A stretch of DNA of 64,000 nucleotides. Origin: Myxococcales bacterium. Lineage in GTDB: Bacteria; Myxococcota_C; UBA6777. Location: positions 1-64,000 of the forward strand of contig JACKEL010000011.1 in NCBI GenBank assembly GCA_020632975.1, read 5' to 3'. The notes under the pieces were generated by a model, which saw only the letters and a list, made by a program, of their open reading frames with translations, made no database searches and was not told the DNA's origin. This document shows positions 43,723 to 53,217 of the stretch, piece by piece. The number at the start of each line of letters is the position of its first letter. Within the stretch, counting starts at the first letter, position 1. The translations under genes and the position numbers were made by a program.

Positions 43723-44793
43723 ATGTTTCAAGGAAAGTCACGACGACATCTCTTGGCGGCTTTTGTGGTGTTTTGTTGCATCCTTTTGCTTTGGTGGGGG
43801 CGCCAACCTCCTTCTGCGCCTTCGCCTCCCAACAAGCAACGTCTTCGCATCATCCGCGCATCAACCCCTTCCTCTTCTTCTTCGCACACCCCGCATGAGG
43901 ATCATCCCCCTCATCGCCACGCGCCAAAGGCCCCAAACGCCCGATGGCAGGCCCAACTCCGCAAAGGGATTCGCGCCCTCAACAAAGAACTGCTCAAAGG
44001 TTCTCAAGTCTGGGGAAAGTTCCCCAATGGCAACTACCTAATGGCCTTGCGCCAGCCCACCCCACAAGGGCAAGCAGAGCACCCAGAGCGCCCACAAGGA
44101 TTTCGCCTTTGGCAAGTCACGCCGCGAGGCGCGATGACGCCGTTGTCTTTGGAGCTTGAGGTAGGAAGCGCACAGATCGATCCCAAAAATGGGCGCGTTG
44201 CAGCGATCACGCCCGACCAAGAACTTCACCTTTCAGGCCCCCAAGGACAAGGGCCTTTTGCCCCCATCGCCAAAGAAGCAGGCTACTTTCCATCATGGGA
44301 CGCCAAGGGACAGCGACTGGCATTTAGCCAAAAGATCGACATGATCAGCCAAAAACTCCAAATCTACGATCTACAGACCCGACAATTCAAAACGCTTCTC
44401 GCGCAAGAGCAAGGCTTGGCACAGCCCATCTGGTCGCCGCAAGGAGACGAGGTGATCTACATCTCCACACGAACAGGGCTTGCATCTCTGTGGAAAGTGT
44501 CTATCTCTCAAGCGCAACCTCAACAACTCACCAACCGTGGCCTCACCCTAGGCCAAGGATTGCCCCCCAGCTACGTCCCTCCGCCCCATCTGGGTCGGCA
44601 AAGCTGGGAAGGTCGTTGGCTTGTTTATGACAGCAGCGACAGCTTTTGGGCTGTTCAAACGGACGGGAAAGGCCAGAAAAAGCTTGCAGATACTTCTCCA
44701 ATACGCTTCCAATGGCTCCAACCCGGCCGTGTGGTGGAATGGACTCTCTCGCAATCTCGAAAGAACCAAGCCACACTCCCCATCTTTCCCTAA
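43723..44793 (+). CDS. membrane-anchored TolB/WD40-like beta-propeller protein
   Basis: The 356-residue form begins at ATG 43723 after AAGGAAAG. One N-terminal membrane helix (LLAAFVVFCCILLLWWG) is followed by a Ser/Pro/His linker (about 30-75) and a periplasmic part with repeated TolB-like strands, such as AGYFPSWDAKGQRLAFS, LAQPIWSPQGDEVIYIST and GRWLVYDSSDSFWAVQTDG. Such propellers bind partner proteins. The ORF extending upstream to 43576 has no ribosome site and no family similarity. It may be the first gene of a run with the RDD protein and the large MshEN/HEAT protein; the gap to the next gene is 126 bp. Confidence 0.75.
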   Translation: MFQGKSRRHLLAAFVVFCCILLLWWGRQPPSAPSPPNKQRLRIIRASTPSSSSSHTPHEDHPPHRHAPKAPNARWQAQLRKGIRALNKELLKGSQVWGKFPNGNYLMALRQPTPQGQAEHPERPQGFRLWQVTPRGAMTPLSLELEVGSAQIDPKNGRVAAITPDQELHLSGPQGQGPFAPIAKEAGYFPSWDAKGQRLAFSQKIDMISQKLQIYDLQTRQFKTLLAQEQGLAQPIWSPQGDEVIYISTRTGLASLWKVSISQAQPQQLTNRGLTLGQGLPPSYVPPPHLGRQSWEGRWLVYDSSDSFWAVQTDGKGQKKLADTSPIRFQWLQPGRVVEWTLSQSRKNQATLPIFP

Positions 44794-44919
44794 ACGTATC
44801 CACTTGAATCCTACGCAGAAAAGCCGAAATCTTGACCCTTGCGGGGCGGTATGCTACGACCAAAGGCCAGCTTTTAGCTTTTTCATCGCTTTACACACAA
44901 ACCGAAGGATCATGCGCTC

Positions 44920-46398
44920 ATGATCTGTCCCCGATGTGGTCATCCAAATCTACCAGATCGCCGAACTTGCAGCCTGTGCAACACACCCCTGCAAGGTGTT
45001 GTTTCCTCGCATGCATCGAGCGGAGCGATAGCGACGCTCGCTCCCATAAGCGATCCATTCGTCCCAGTCTCCCGCCCCAAAGCGGACACGCTGGTGGAGT
45101 CCCACAATCCCATTGGGATGGACGAAGAAGACGAACGGACTTTTGCTGGCGATCTCCGAGAAAAATCCTTTCCTAATCAAAGAGATGACCTTGAGTGGGA
45201 GATGGAAGAACTCGATACTGTTTCCAACAAAACGGGCGCTTCCTCCCATCATTCGAGCCCGCATCTCGGTCCAGCAGAGCCTAGCCAAACCGAAAAGCAC
45301 ACAGCACCCGGCATGTTACCCTTTTCGAGCGAGCCTCCTCCTCGTCCACGAGACTCCCAAGAGATGACTGTCTCGCTCAAGGGCAGCAGTCCTTCCTCTG
45401 CGGACGAAGAAGACTTTGAGATCGAGCAGACGCTCAATCACCGCGCTTCTCCCTTGCCCAAAAGCTCACTGCGCGACACCACACCACGTTCCCCCAAAAG
45501 TGCAGAGCACACCTTTGCGCAGGCTTCCCCTCTGACCGAAGAGATCGAGGCCCGAAAAGAAGAGGTGCGCTTGTATGGGCCAACAGAAGAGATCCAAAAA
45601 GAAGTATTGATGCAGGGTTTGACGGTTCCTTCGGTGCCTTCTGCGGCTCCAACATTAGAAGAAAAACTTCCGCCGATACCGCCCTTTCACAATGCATCCT
45701 TGCCCCAAGAAGTTACACAAGAAGAGACCATGCATTCGTTACACTCGTCCCCTCTACAAGATCCCATCCTCACGAAAACGGAAAAGCAGGATGTTTCGAT
45801 ATTCCAACAAGATATGGCCGTTGGAAGCGCTCGTCCTGAACAAGAAACCTTTCGAGATGAGCCTATGACCGCACATGCAATCGCGAGAAAACCACTCCCC
45901 AAACCCCGACTGAAACCAGGGTTTGTTTTTGCTGAACAACTGACCCTTCCGGGCTTATGGCGCCGTGGTCTTGCAGCATTCTTGGACCTTTCTTTGTTGT
46001 TGGGGGTGAGCTTTCTCTGTGTTCGCCTCTTGGGACCTGCCCTAACCAAGTCCCCACCTGCAGACTTGCACCCCCTCGATCTCCTTGTCTTTGCACTCGA
46101 ACATTACAGTCAGCACGTTAGCTTTGGCATCGCTGCCTTTTCTCTCTTGTATATTTTGTATAGTATGGTTGGTTTGCTGCTATGGCGCGGCTCACTAGGT
46201 AAGTCCCTCTTGGGACTCGAAGTCGTGGATCGCAGTGGTAAAAAACTCGGATTCTTTGGCGCTTTGGTGCGCTCTGTTGCGTTTATTCCGTCTTTTTTCC
46301 TTGGATTGGTTGGTGTCTTTTGGATCCTGATGGACAGTGAATACCGTGGCCTTTACGATCGCGTCGCGGGTTCCGTGGTCGTCCGCAGACAGTCCTAA
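44920..46398 (+). CDS. zinc-ribbon and RDD-domain membrane protein
   Basis: The 492-residue protein opens with a zinc ribbon (MICPRCGHPNLPDRRTCSLC). Residues about 30-320 are a Ser/Glu/Pro-rich disordered region. The last 160 residues form an RDD-like membrane domain with the Arg/Asp pair WRRGLAAFLDLSLLLGV, then GSLGKSLLGLEVVDRSG, PSFFLGLVGVFWILMD and YRGLYDRVAGSVVV. RDD proteins have unknown transport or stress roles. This combination of cytoplasmic zinc ribbon, linker and RDD is recurrent in Myxococcota. The gene is 50 bp upstream of the 1474-residue protein gene, so the two are likely co-transcribed. Confidence 0.85.
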   Translation: MICPRCGHPNLPDRRTCSLCNTPLQGVVSSHASSGAIATLAPISDPFVPVSRPKADTLVESHNPIGMDEEDERTFAGDLREKSFPNQRDDLEWEMEELDTVSNKTGASSHHSSPHLGPAEPSQTEKHTAPGMLPFSSEPPPRPRDSQEMTVSLKGSSPSSADEEDFEIEQTLNHRASPLPKSSLRDTTPRSPKSAEHTFAQASPLTEEIEARKEEVRLYGPTEEIQKEVLMQGLTVPSVPSAAPTLEEKLPPIPPFHNASLPQEVTQEETMHSLHSSPLQDPILTKTEKQDVSIFQQDMAVGSARPEQETFRDEPMTAHAIARKPLPKPRLKPGFVFAEQLTLPGLWRRGLAAFLDLSLLLGVSFLCVRLLGPALTKSPPADLHPLDLLVFALEHYSQHVSFGIAAFSLLYILYSMVGLLLWRGSLGKSLLGLEVVDRSGKKLGFFGALVRSVAFIPSFFLGLVGVFWILMDSEYRGLYDRVAGSVVVRRQS

Positions 46399-46448
46399 CT
46401 CCACCCAAACCAACACTCTCCCCCAAGCAGAAGATACACGAGGAAATT

Positions 46449-49400
46449 ATGTCGTCTCGCAAGCTGGCAAAGCTCCTGACCGAAGCAGGCCTCCTCCCCG
46501 AAGATGCCGCGAACGAACTCCTTCAAAAAGAGAAAGACTCCGCAGAACTCACGATCGACTCTTTGATCTGTCAAGCTGGACACGCAGAACCCGCACAAAT
46601 CGACCATTTCCTCTCCGAAGCGTTCCGACTGACCAAAGTGGATCTCCCCGAAGTTCTTTCCCCTCAACAAGCCGCGCTCGACCTTGTCGATGCCGAAAAC
46701 GTCCTAAAATATCAAGCCATTCCCTATGCAGTGGACGAAGAAAACCTCTGGTTGGTGGCTTGTCTCCCTCTGCGTATGAGCCGCCTCCAAGCACTCGGCG
46801 AAAGCACAGAACGCACACTCAAGATCTCCGCACTCAACCAGATCTACTTCGCTCTGCTTCTCGAACAATTCTATGAGATCGCCCCACCCGAGGCGTTGCT
46901 CCCTCTGATCGATGAATGGCCTCTCCCTACCCCCGAAGAGGCCGCAGATATGGTGTATACGCCTCCACCAAAAGAGGTCAAAAAGAAGACCAAACCTGCT
47001 GAAAAAGCAGATGAGACGTCTGAAAATACGGACGAAGCAGCCGAAGAGACCGAAACGTCCGAAGAAACAGAAAGTCCCGTTACAGAGTCGGCAGCTGCCG
47101 CAGAAACAGAGGCTAGCCCTGTTGCAGAAACTCCCGTAGCTGCCGAAGAAACCGCGCCTGTCGCCGAAGAAACCGCGCCTGTCGCCGAAGAAGCTCCCCA
47201 AGCTGCGACCCCAGTCGCCGACGCATCTGCGGGCCTTTCGCTGGCTGACATGACCAGCTCCGCGGGCTTCGAGATGACAGAAGATCTCGCAGGTAGCGCA
47301 CAAGCCGCTGTGCAACTCAACGAGACTTCGTCTCCTGCACAACCCACCGAAGAAGCAGCCACAGAAGCACCCGCCGCTGAAGAAGCACCCGCCGCTGAAG
47401 AAGCACCCGCAGCCGTCGAAGCAGCCACAGAAGCAGCCACAGAAGAAGCTGCACCCGTGGTTGAAGCGGCAGAGTCTCCCCAAGAAAGTGCCGAACCTGT
47501 CGCAGTCCTTCCTTTGGGCGTTTACGAAGCAGAATACCTCCTTCGTAACGCACAAACGCGCGATGGCGTCTTGGAGTTGGGCCTCCACTTCTTCTCAACC
47601 AAGCTTCAAAACGCAGGTCTCTTCTTGGTACGCAAGCAAGCCGTGAAAGGCTTGCGTATGATCGGAACCCCCGATCAAGACAAAAGCTTCCAATCTCTTG
47701 AGATCTCGCTTGATACAAGCGCTTTCTTCTCTGCGATGCTTGATGCGTTGGTCCCTTACAACGGTGCGCCCTCTGAAGAGCCCGTTGATCGGCCTCTTTT
47801 CTCTCTCTTCAAGCCACCCCCCAAGCATGTGTACCTACTTCCGATTCGGGTCCGTGGAAGAACCGTTGCCCTCCTTTATGGGCACCTCTTCGAAGGCATC
47901 CTCTCCAACGAAGACTTCGAGCAACTGGTGCGTTGTACTTACCAGATGGCCCAGTCTTTGGAGCAAGTCATCTTGGCGGTGAAGAAAGGCGTGACAGAAG
48001 AGTCAAGCGCCGTATCTTCGGCCCTCCGCGCGATGCGCAAAGGCGATGCATCTCTTCTCCAAGAAGTCCTTGATGGAGGACAAGAGAGCATCCAGTCTAT
48101 CGCAGCCGAAGCCACCGCAGCCATCGAGCGCGTGCAAGAAGAAGAAAGACGCATCGCCCAAGAGCGCGCTGACAAACTCGCACGCGCCGCAGATCTCGCA
48201 CGAACCGCACGCGAACAAGCCGCACGACAAGCAGCACAAGCCCCTGTCTCTCAAACGACAGACTTCCTTGATGCAACGGCAGATGCTCCCGTGCCTTCGG
48301 TGACCCAGACGGGTGACTTCGCCGCGGTAGAAACATCATCAGTCGCAGCGCCCGTCACCCAAACGGGCGACTTTGCCGATGCCACGGCGCCCGTCACCCA
48401 AACAGGCGACTTTGTCGAAACGCCCAAACCCATCAAAGAAACGGCCGCGTATCTCGACGCTTTCCAAGTCGATCCAGAAACCTTCAAGCGACTTTCTTCG
48501 CGAGAAAATCTCCAGTCTGTGCCAGCTTCAGAGTTCAACGAAGAAGAACCTGCCGCTGAAGAAAGCGTGACCAGCGAGCCTGCCGCAGAAACCGCAGTCG
48601 AAGAACCCGTAGCAACCGAAGCAACTGACGCTCCTGCGGAAGCCGTTGAAGCAGCCGTTGAAGCAGCCGTTGAAGCAGCAGTTGAAGCAGCTGAAGAAAG
48701 CACAACCGCCGAAGCAACCGAAGATTACGATGCTTCAGCAGAAGAAACCATCGCAAGTATCGCACCGCCTCTAGATGCAACGTCTTCTTTGGACAGCGTG
48801 CTTTCGAGCGCGGGCATCGACGATGCTTTCCCTGATCTGATGTCAGCTTTTGAAGAAGAAGCTCTGCTCCCCACCAAACCCGAAGAAGAGAAAAGCTCGG
48901 ATGTGATCGGCGCGGAGATCTCTAGTACTGGAAACGGTGAAGGCGCGGAGATCGCAAGCAACGCCGCCAACCCACTCCCCGAACAAACCAAAAAGGCACT
49001 GACTACAACGTCTTTGCTTGCAACCATCGTCCCTACAGACGATCTGCTTCAGGCTCTTGGTGGTGGTTTGGATAGCTTGGGCACTCCCACAGCTTCCCAG
49101 ATGGATCTCCCAGCGCTTGGAACCCCCACAGAAAGCAGCGTCGCGCTTGCTGAAGTCGCTCCCTCGGCTGTTGCAGAAACTCCCGTAGCAACCGAAGAAA
49201 CAGCGCAGGAAGGCGCTGAGCAAGATTACTCTTATCTGCTGATAGACGCGCCCCACATCCCCAATCCTTATCCTCCTGCAAGCGAAGAGATCACAGTGTT
49301 GTTGCCGATGCTTCAGGATGAAAGCGAGCGGATGCGTGAGGTCGCTCTCCAATCCTTCCGCGATCTTCCCGCTGACAAGGCTGTTTCTGCGCTGATGTAT

Positions 49401-50873
49401 GAGTTGTTGAAGCAACTCCAAGCAGACGATATCCAAGACGATGGGACGTTGTCTGAAGACAAAAAGAATAGCCCACTACAAACCTTGTTTGAGTTGTTTG
49501 TGGAGCACAAACAAGACGCATCTGCCGCACTTTGCGTCCAGTTGCATCACAACACCCCAGAACAAAATGCTTTGATCTTGAAGCTTCTCCCCCATCTTCC
49601 TCTAGGGAAGGGAGTTTGGCCTCATCTGATCTACTTTGTTTTGCGCCTTGACGAACACCTCGCCAAGCCATCGCTTTCTTTGTTGGAACAGTACAAAGAT
49701 GAGCCCTCTCTCCAAGAGCTTGCGCTTTACCTGCGAGACTCCGTCACTGCGGATGCTCCCGAGTATGGTGCTCGCGTGCTTCGTTTGCTCCAAAAGCTCC
49801 AAACCCCCGATCTTGTCCAAGCGACACGCCGCTTCCTTCACGCAAAAGATCCCGCAGTCGCTGAGATGGCAGCGCGTTTGACTTTGTTGTCTCTACGTGA
49901 ACAAGCCCAACAAGAGCAAGATTTCTCGGCCCCTTCGACGCCTCCCCCCCTCTCGGTGGATCACATCTTTAGCAGCGACCTCGAAGATCCCCCCGCATTA
50001 CCCGTAGCGGACCCCGTGATCCAAGAGATCTTGAACTTCTTCGATCTTCCTGGAGAAACGCTCCACAAAGAGACGCTTTTGGTGCTTCGAGACATGTCAG
50101 CCAAACGTCTCACGCACACTTTGTTGCATGGATTCCCAAGCAACCTCACAGAAGACGACTTCACCGAAGAAGGCGAGTTGGTTCCAGGCAAACTCAAGAC
50201 CCGAGAAGGCTTTATCTGGCAGCTCCTCTGCCAAACCCCCGAAGAAACCGTGGGACATCTCTTGCCTTTGCTTGCACACAAGCAACCCCGCGTGCGTTTG
50301 GTGACTTTGCAACTCCTGCGTCATGTCCCCTTGGCGCCTGTACTTCCGTATCTTTTCCGTTATCTCCTCGACTTCAATACGCAGATCGTGGAGACCTGCC
50401 GCAAGCTGCTCTTGCAACATCGCAATGATATGCAATTCCAAAAGATCCTCGAATGGATGCGCGAACAGCTTGAGTTCTCCGATCCAACCCAAGCGATCCG
50501 CGCAGTCAAAGTTCTCTCTGTCTTGCGCGACACCGTTGCGGTCCCCAACTTGGTAGAACTTGTGCAGCATGAAGATCGCGAACTCGCAGAAGCCGCAACC
50601 ACCGCGCTCCAAGCGATTACCAAGCAAGTCCTTCCCTCGCAACACAAAAAGTGGGTGAAGTGGTGGAACAAAGTGGGCTCACGTTCTGAACGAGCAGACT
50701 GGTTGATCGAAGCCATTCAACTCAAAGATGAAGCTATCGTTCAAGCTGCCAACCAAGAACTTATTGAACTGACAGGTCAAGACTTTGGCCTCTCGACAGA
50801 GGCAGGACGCCGAGAACGCAACAATGCCATCCAACAATGGAAAACCTGGCGAAAACAACATCCTATCTTCTAA
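46449..50873 (+). CDS. giant MshEN / GAF-like / HEAT-repeat protein
   Basis: A 1474-residue cytoplasmic protein. Residues 1-150 resemble the GspE/MshE N-terminal domain (SSRKLAKLLTEAGLLPEDAA, VLKYQAIPYAVDEENLWLVA), a fold that binds c-di-GMP in MshE. No ATPase domain follows. An Ala/Glu/Thr/Pro-rich linker (about 160-350) with an 18-bp repeat leads to a GAF-like domain (about 355-510; GLFLVRKQAVKGLRMIG, VYLLPIRVRGRTVALLYG). A charged helix lies at about 557-597. Four copies of the octamer P-V-T-Q-T-G-D-F (or near variants) occur at about 598-657. More Glu/Ala linker precedes C-terminal HEAT repeats (about 935-1474; ESERMREVALQSFRDLPADK, QPRVRLVTLQLLRHVP). It looks like a signalling scaffold. 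The prkA gene follows by 80 bp. Confidence 0.85.
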   Translation: MSSRKLAKLLTEAGLLPEDAANELLQKEKDSAELTIDSLICQAGHAEPAQIDHFLSEAFRLTKVDLPEVLSPQQAALDLVDAENVLKYQAIPYAVDEENLWLVACLPLRMSRLQALGESTERTLKISALNQIYFALLLEQFYEIAPPEALLPLIDEWPLPTPEEAADMVYTPPPKEVKKKTKPAEKADETSENTDEAAEETETSEETESPVTESAAAAETEASPVAETPVAAEETAPVAEETAPVAEEAPQAATPVADASAGLSLADMTSSAGFEMTEDLAGSAQAAVQLNETSSPAQPTEEAATEAPAAEEAPAAEEAPAAVEAATEAATEEAAPVVEAAESPQESAEPVAVLPLGVYEAEYLLRNAQTRDGVLELGLHFFSTKLQNAGLFLVRKQAVKGLRMIGTPDQDKSFQSLEISLDTSAFFSAMLDALVPYNGAPSEEPVDRPLFSLFKPPPKHVYLLPIRVRGRTVALLYGHLFEGILSNEDFEQLVRCTYQMAQSLEQVILAVKKGVTEESSAVSSALRAMRKGDASLLQEVLDGGQESIQSIAAEATAAIERVQEEERRIAQERADKLARAADLARTAREQAARQAAQAPVSQTTDFLDATADAPVPSVTQTGDFAAVETSSVAAPVTQTGDFADATAPVTQTGDFVETPKPIKETAAYLDAFQVDPETFKRLSSRENLQSVPASEFNEEEPAAEESVTSEPAAETAVEEPVATEATDAPAEAVEAAVEAAVEAAVEAAEESTTAEATEDYDASAEETIASIAPPLDATSSLDSVLSSAGIDDAFPDLMSAFEEEALLPTKPEEEKSSDVIGAEISSTGNGEGAEIASNAANPLPEQTKKALTTTSLLATIVPTDDLLQALGGGLDSLGTPTASQMDLPALGTPTESSVALAEVAPSAVAETPVATEETAQEGAEQDYSYLLIDAPHIPNPYPPASEEITVLLPMLQDESERMREVALQSFRDLPADKAVSALMYELLKQLQADDIQDDGTLSEDKKNSPLQTLFELFVEHKQDASAALCVQLHHNTPEQNALILKLLPHLPLGKGVWPHLIYFVLRLDEHLAKPSLSLLEQYKDEPSLQELALYLRDSVTADAPEYGARVLRLLQKLQTPDLVQATRRFLHAKDPAVAEMAARLTLLSLREQAQQEQDFSAPSTPPPLSVDHIFSSDLEDPPALPVADPVIQEILNFFDLPGETLHKETLLVLRDMSAKRLTHTLLHGFPSNLTEDDFTEEGELVPGKLKTREGFIWQLLCQTPEETVGHLLPLLAHKQPRVRLVTLQLLRHVPLAPVLPYLFRYLLDFNTQIVETCRKLLLQHRNDMQFQKILEWMREQLEFSDPTQAIRAVKVLSVLRDTVAVPNLVELVQHEDRELAEAATTALQAITKQVLPSQHKKWVKWWNKVGSRSERADWLIEAIQLKDEAIVQAANQELIELTGQDFGLSTEAGRRERNNAIQQWKTWRKQHPIF
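47364..47417. repeat. 18-bp tandem repeat in the Ala/Glu linker
   Basis: Two exact copies of GAAGCACCCGCCGCTGAA and a partial third encode E-A-P-A-A-E units in the linker of the giant MshEN/HEAT protein. The unit length keeps frame, so linker length can vary. Confidence 0.8.
48241..48420. repeat. octapeptide PVTQTGDF repeats
   Basis: Four copies of P-V-T-Q-T-G-D-F or close variants (PVSQTTDF, SVTQTGDF) occur in 180 bp of the giant protein gene. The conserved Thr flanked by Asp makes each a candidate phosphothreonine/FHA site. Confidence 0.75.
48642..48689. repeat. 12-bp tandem repeat
   Basis: Four tandem units of GCCGTTGAAGCA (last with one change) encode A-V-E-A repeats in the second acidic linker of the giant protein. 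Confidence 0.85.
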
Positions 50874-50953
50874 GCACCTCCCTTCTTCTCTTCCCCGCAA
50901 GTCTCTGCGCACCTTTCTAAGCGCTCTCGTCCAACTCGCAGGAGCATGTACGC

Positions 50954-53209
50954 ATGGAACGTATTGACGTTTTTTCCTTCACCAAGTCCGTACAACAACG
51001 CTTTGAAGAGGCCCGCAGTATCCTCTCTTTTGGCGAGTATCTCGAAGAAGTCGCCAAAGATCCTGCGCGCCATTGTCGCAACTCCACCCAGTACATCCAA
51101 GACGCTTTTCGTTTCTACGGAACCCGCACAGTAGAAACCCCGCAAGGAAAAGAACAACGTTTTCGCATCTTTGACCAAGGGATCGGCGAAGAAGGCCCCC
51201 TCGCCCCCAAAGCTTCGTGGGTGGCTGGCCAAGAACAAGCCCAACAAACCCTCCACCGCATGCTTGGAAACTTCGTGCGACAAGGGCGCAATACACGACT
51301 CCTGTTGCTGCATGGCCCCAATGGTTCGGGCAAGTCCTCTATCGTCCAAAGCATCCTTGATGCCCTCGAACGCTACGCTTACACCCCTGAAGGGGTTCTC
51401 TACCGCTTCAACTGGATCTTCCCCTCTGAGCGCAAAGTAAAGCGCGGTGGGATCGGGTTTTCCAACGAAGAACACTCCCCCATCGATCTGTCCTCTTACG
51501 CACATCTTGAAAGCGACCAGATCGACGCGCGTCTGTCTTCGCCCATGAAAGACCACCCCCTCTTGCTCTTGCCGCGCCCTGAACGGCACCAATTCCTCGA
51601 TCAACTCAAGCAAGAAGGCAAGTTCCCCAAAGAGTTCCAACTCTCTGAGTACCTTCGCGAAGGTGATCTCAGCGCGCGCAATCGCATGATTTTTGACGTC
51701 CTTCTCGCCCATTATGGCGGTGACTTCGAGGAAGTCCTACGTCACATCCAAGTCGAACGCTTCTATGCTTCCCAGCGTTACCGCCACGCGGTCGTGCAGG
51801 TCGAACCCCAGATGCACGTCGATGCAGGTATCCGCCAAGTGACCGCAGATCACTCGCTAGGTGCCCTTCCCAAGGCCCTTTCGACACTCAACCTCTTTGA
51901 GCCACTGGGCGCACTTGTCGATGCAAACCGCGGTGTCATCGAATACACGGACCTCCTCAAACGACCCGTCGAAGCGTTTAAGTATCTCCTTGGTACATGC
52001 GAAACAGGCCGTGCAACGGTCGATCGCGTCATCCTCTTCCTTGATCTATTGATGGTGGGGACCGCAAACGAACAAAACCTCGATCGCTTCAAAGAGATCG
52101 CAGAGTTTACCTCGTTTAAGAGCCGTATCGAGTTGATCCGCGTACCTTACTTGCTCCGCTATTCCGAAGAGCAGGCGATTTACGACCAACAACTCACCGA
52201 AAGCAATCTTCCCAAGCCCATCACCCCGCACGTGACCGAACTTGCGGCGATGTGGGCCGTGATGACGCGACTTCGCCGCCCCAATCCCAAACGACTCCCC
52301 GAAGAAGTCGGCGACCTCGCTGCTTCGCTCGCCCCCATCGAAAAGACCCTTCTCTACGATCACGGAGAGATCCCCCGTCGTTTCAACTCAAAGCAAGCCA
52401 AGCTCTTGCGTCAACACGTAAAAGTCTTGCTCGAAGAAACGCGCAATGACCTTCATTATGAAGGGCGCATTGGTGCATCTCCCCGTGAGATCCGCATCCT
52501 TTTGCTCAATGCCGCACAAAATGACGCTTATCCTTCCGTGTCTCCCCTCGCGCTCTTTGAAGAGATGGAAAATCTCATCCAAGAACGCTCTGTCTACGAG
52601 TTCTTGCAGCTCGAAGCCAAGGAAGGTTACTACGATCCAGAAGCCTTTATCCAAGTCCTGCGCAGCGTCCATCTCGACATCATCGACAGCGAGTTCCGCC
52701 GTGCTTCGGGTCTTGTCCAAGCTGATCAATTCAAACGACAGCTTGAACGCTACATCGAGCACGTCAAAGCGTACTTGCGCAAAGAAAAGATCAACAACTC
52801 TGTTACCCAAAAGCCCGAAGATCCCGATCAAAAGTTCATGCAAGAAGTCGAAGTGATCTTGATGTCCAAAGACGAAGCACACGACGACTTCCGCAACTCT
52901 TTGATCTCCAAAGTCGCTGCCTCATCGCTCGAAAACCCCGGTCAAAAGATCGATCTGGCCCAACTCTTCTCAGACTTTGTCCGCACCCTTGAGCGCGACT
53001 TCTTTGCCAAACACAAGAAACGCCTCGAACGCATCGCGCGTCACGTCCTGATCCTACTCGTCGATACAAAGCATGGCCTCGCTGATAGCGAAGCCAAAGA
53101 AGCCCAAGAAACCATCCAGAAACTCACCGAAGATTTCGGCTACAGCAAACCCTGTGTCCGCGAGATGGTCGGGCTCCTCGTCCGCAAACGCTACGCAGAG
53201 TCCAACTAA
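50954..53209 (+). CDS. prkA: PrkA family serine protein kinase (AAA+)
   Basis: A 751-residue PrkA homologue, an AAA+ protein with a C-terminal kinase-like region, linked in other bacteria to stress, sporulation and nitrogen responses. The Walker A motif is LLLLHGPNGSGKSS (about 117-128), with Walker B-like VILFLDLLMVG further on. Family stretches include WVAGQEQAQQTLHRMLGNFV, LHYEGRIGASPREIRILLL and EGYYDPEAF. It is longer than the usual 630-650 residues, through an extended C-terminus with YGDP-like and LEKEDFAKHKKR-type helices. The usual partners YeaH and SpoVR are not nearby. It follows the giant HEAT protein gene by 80 bp, so the HEAT protein is a candidate partner. Its 3' end is eight bases from the convergent gene. 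Confidence 0.93.
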   Translation: MERIDVFSFTKSVQQRFEEARSILSFGEYLEEVAKDPARHCRNSTQYIQDAFRFYGTRTVETPQGKEQRFRIFDQGIGEEGPLAPKASWVAGQEQAQQTLHRMLGNFVRQGRNTRLLLLHGPNGSGKSSIVQSILDALERYAYTPEGVLYRFNWIFPSERKVKRGGIGFSNEEHSPIDLSSYAHLESDQIDARLSSPMKDHPLLLLPRPERHQFLDQLKQEGKFPKEFQLSEYLREGDLSARNRMIFDVLLAHYGGDFEEVLRHIQVERFYASQRYRHAVVQVEPQMHVDAGIRQVTADHSLGALPKALSTLNLFEPLGALVDANRGVIEYTDLLKRPVEAFKYLLGTCETGRATVDRVILFLDLLMVGTANEQNLDRFKEIAEFTSFKSRIELIRVPYLLRYSEEQAIYDQQLTESNLPKPITPHVTELAAMWAVMTRLRRPNPKRLPEEVGDLAASLAPIEKTLLYDHGEIPRRFNSKQAKLLRQHVKVLLEETRNDLHYEGRIGASPREIRILLLNAAQNDAYPSVSPLALFEEMENLIQERSVYEFLQLEAKEGYYDPEAFIQVLRSVHLDIIDSEFRRASGLVQADQFKRQLERYIEHVKAYLRKEKINNSVTQKPEDPDQKFMQEVEVILMSKDEAHDDFRNSLISKVAASSLENPGQKIDLAQLFSDFVRTLERDFFAKHKKRLERIARHVLILLVDTKHGLADSEAKEAQETIQKLTEDFGYSKPCVREMVGLLVRKRYAESN

Positions 53210-53217
53210 GTGCTCTT

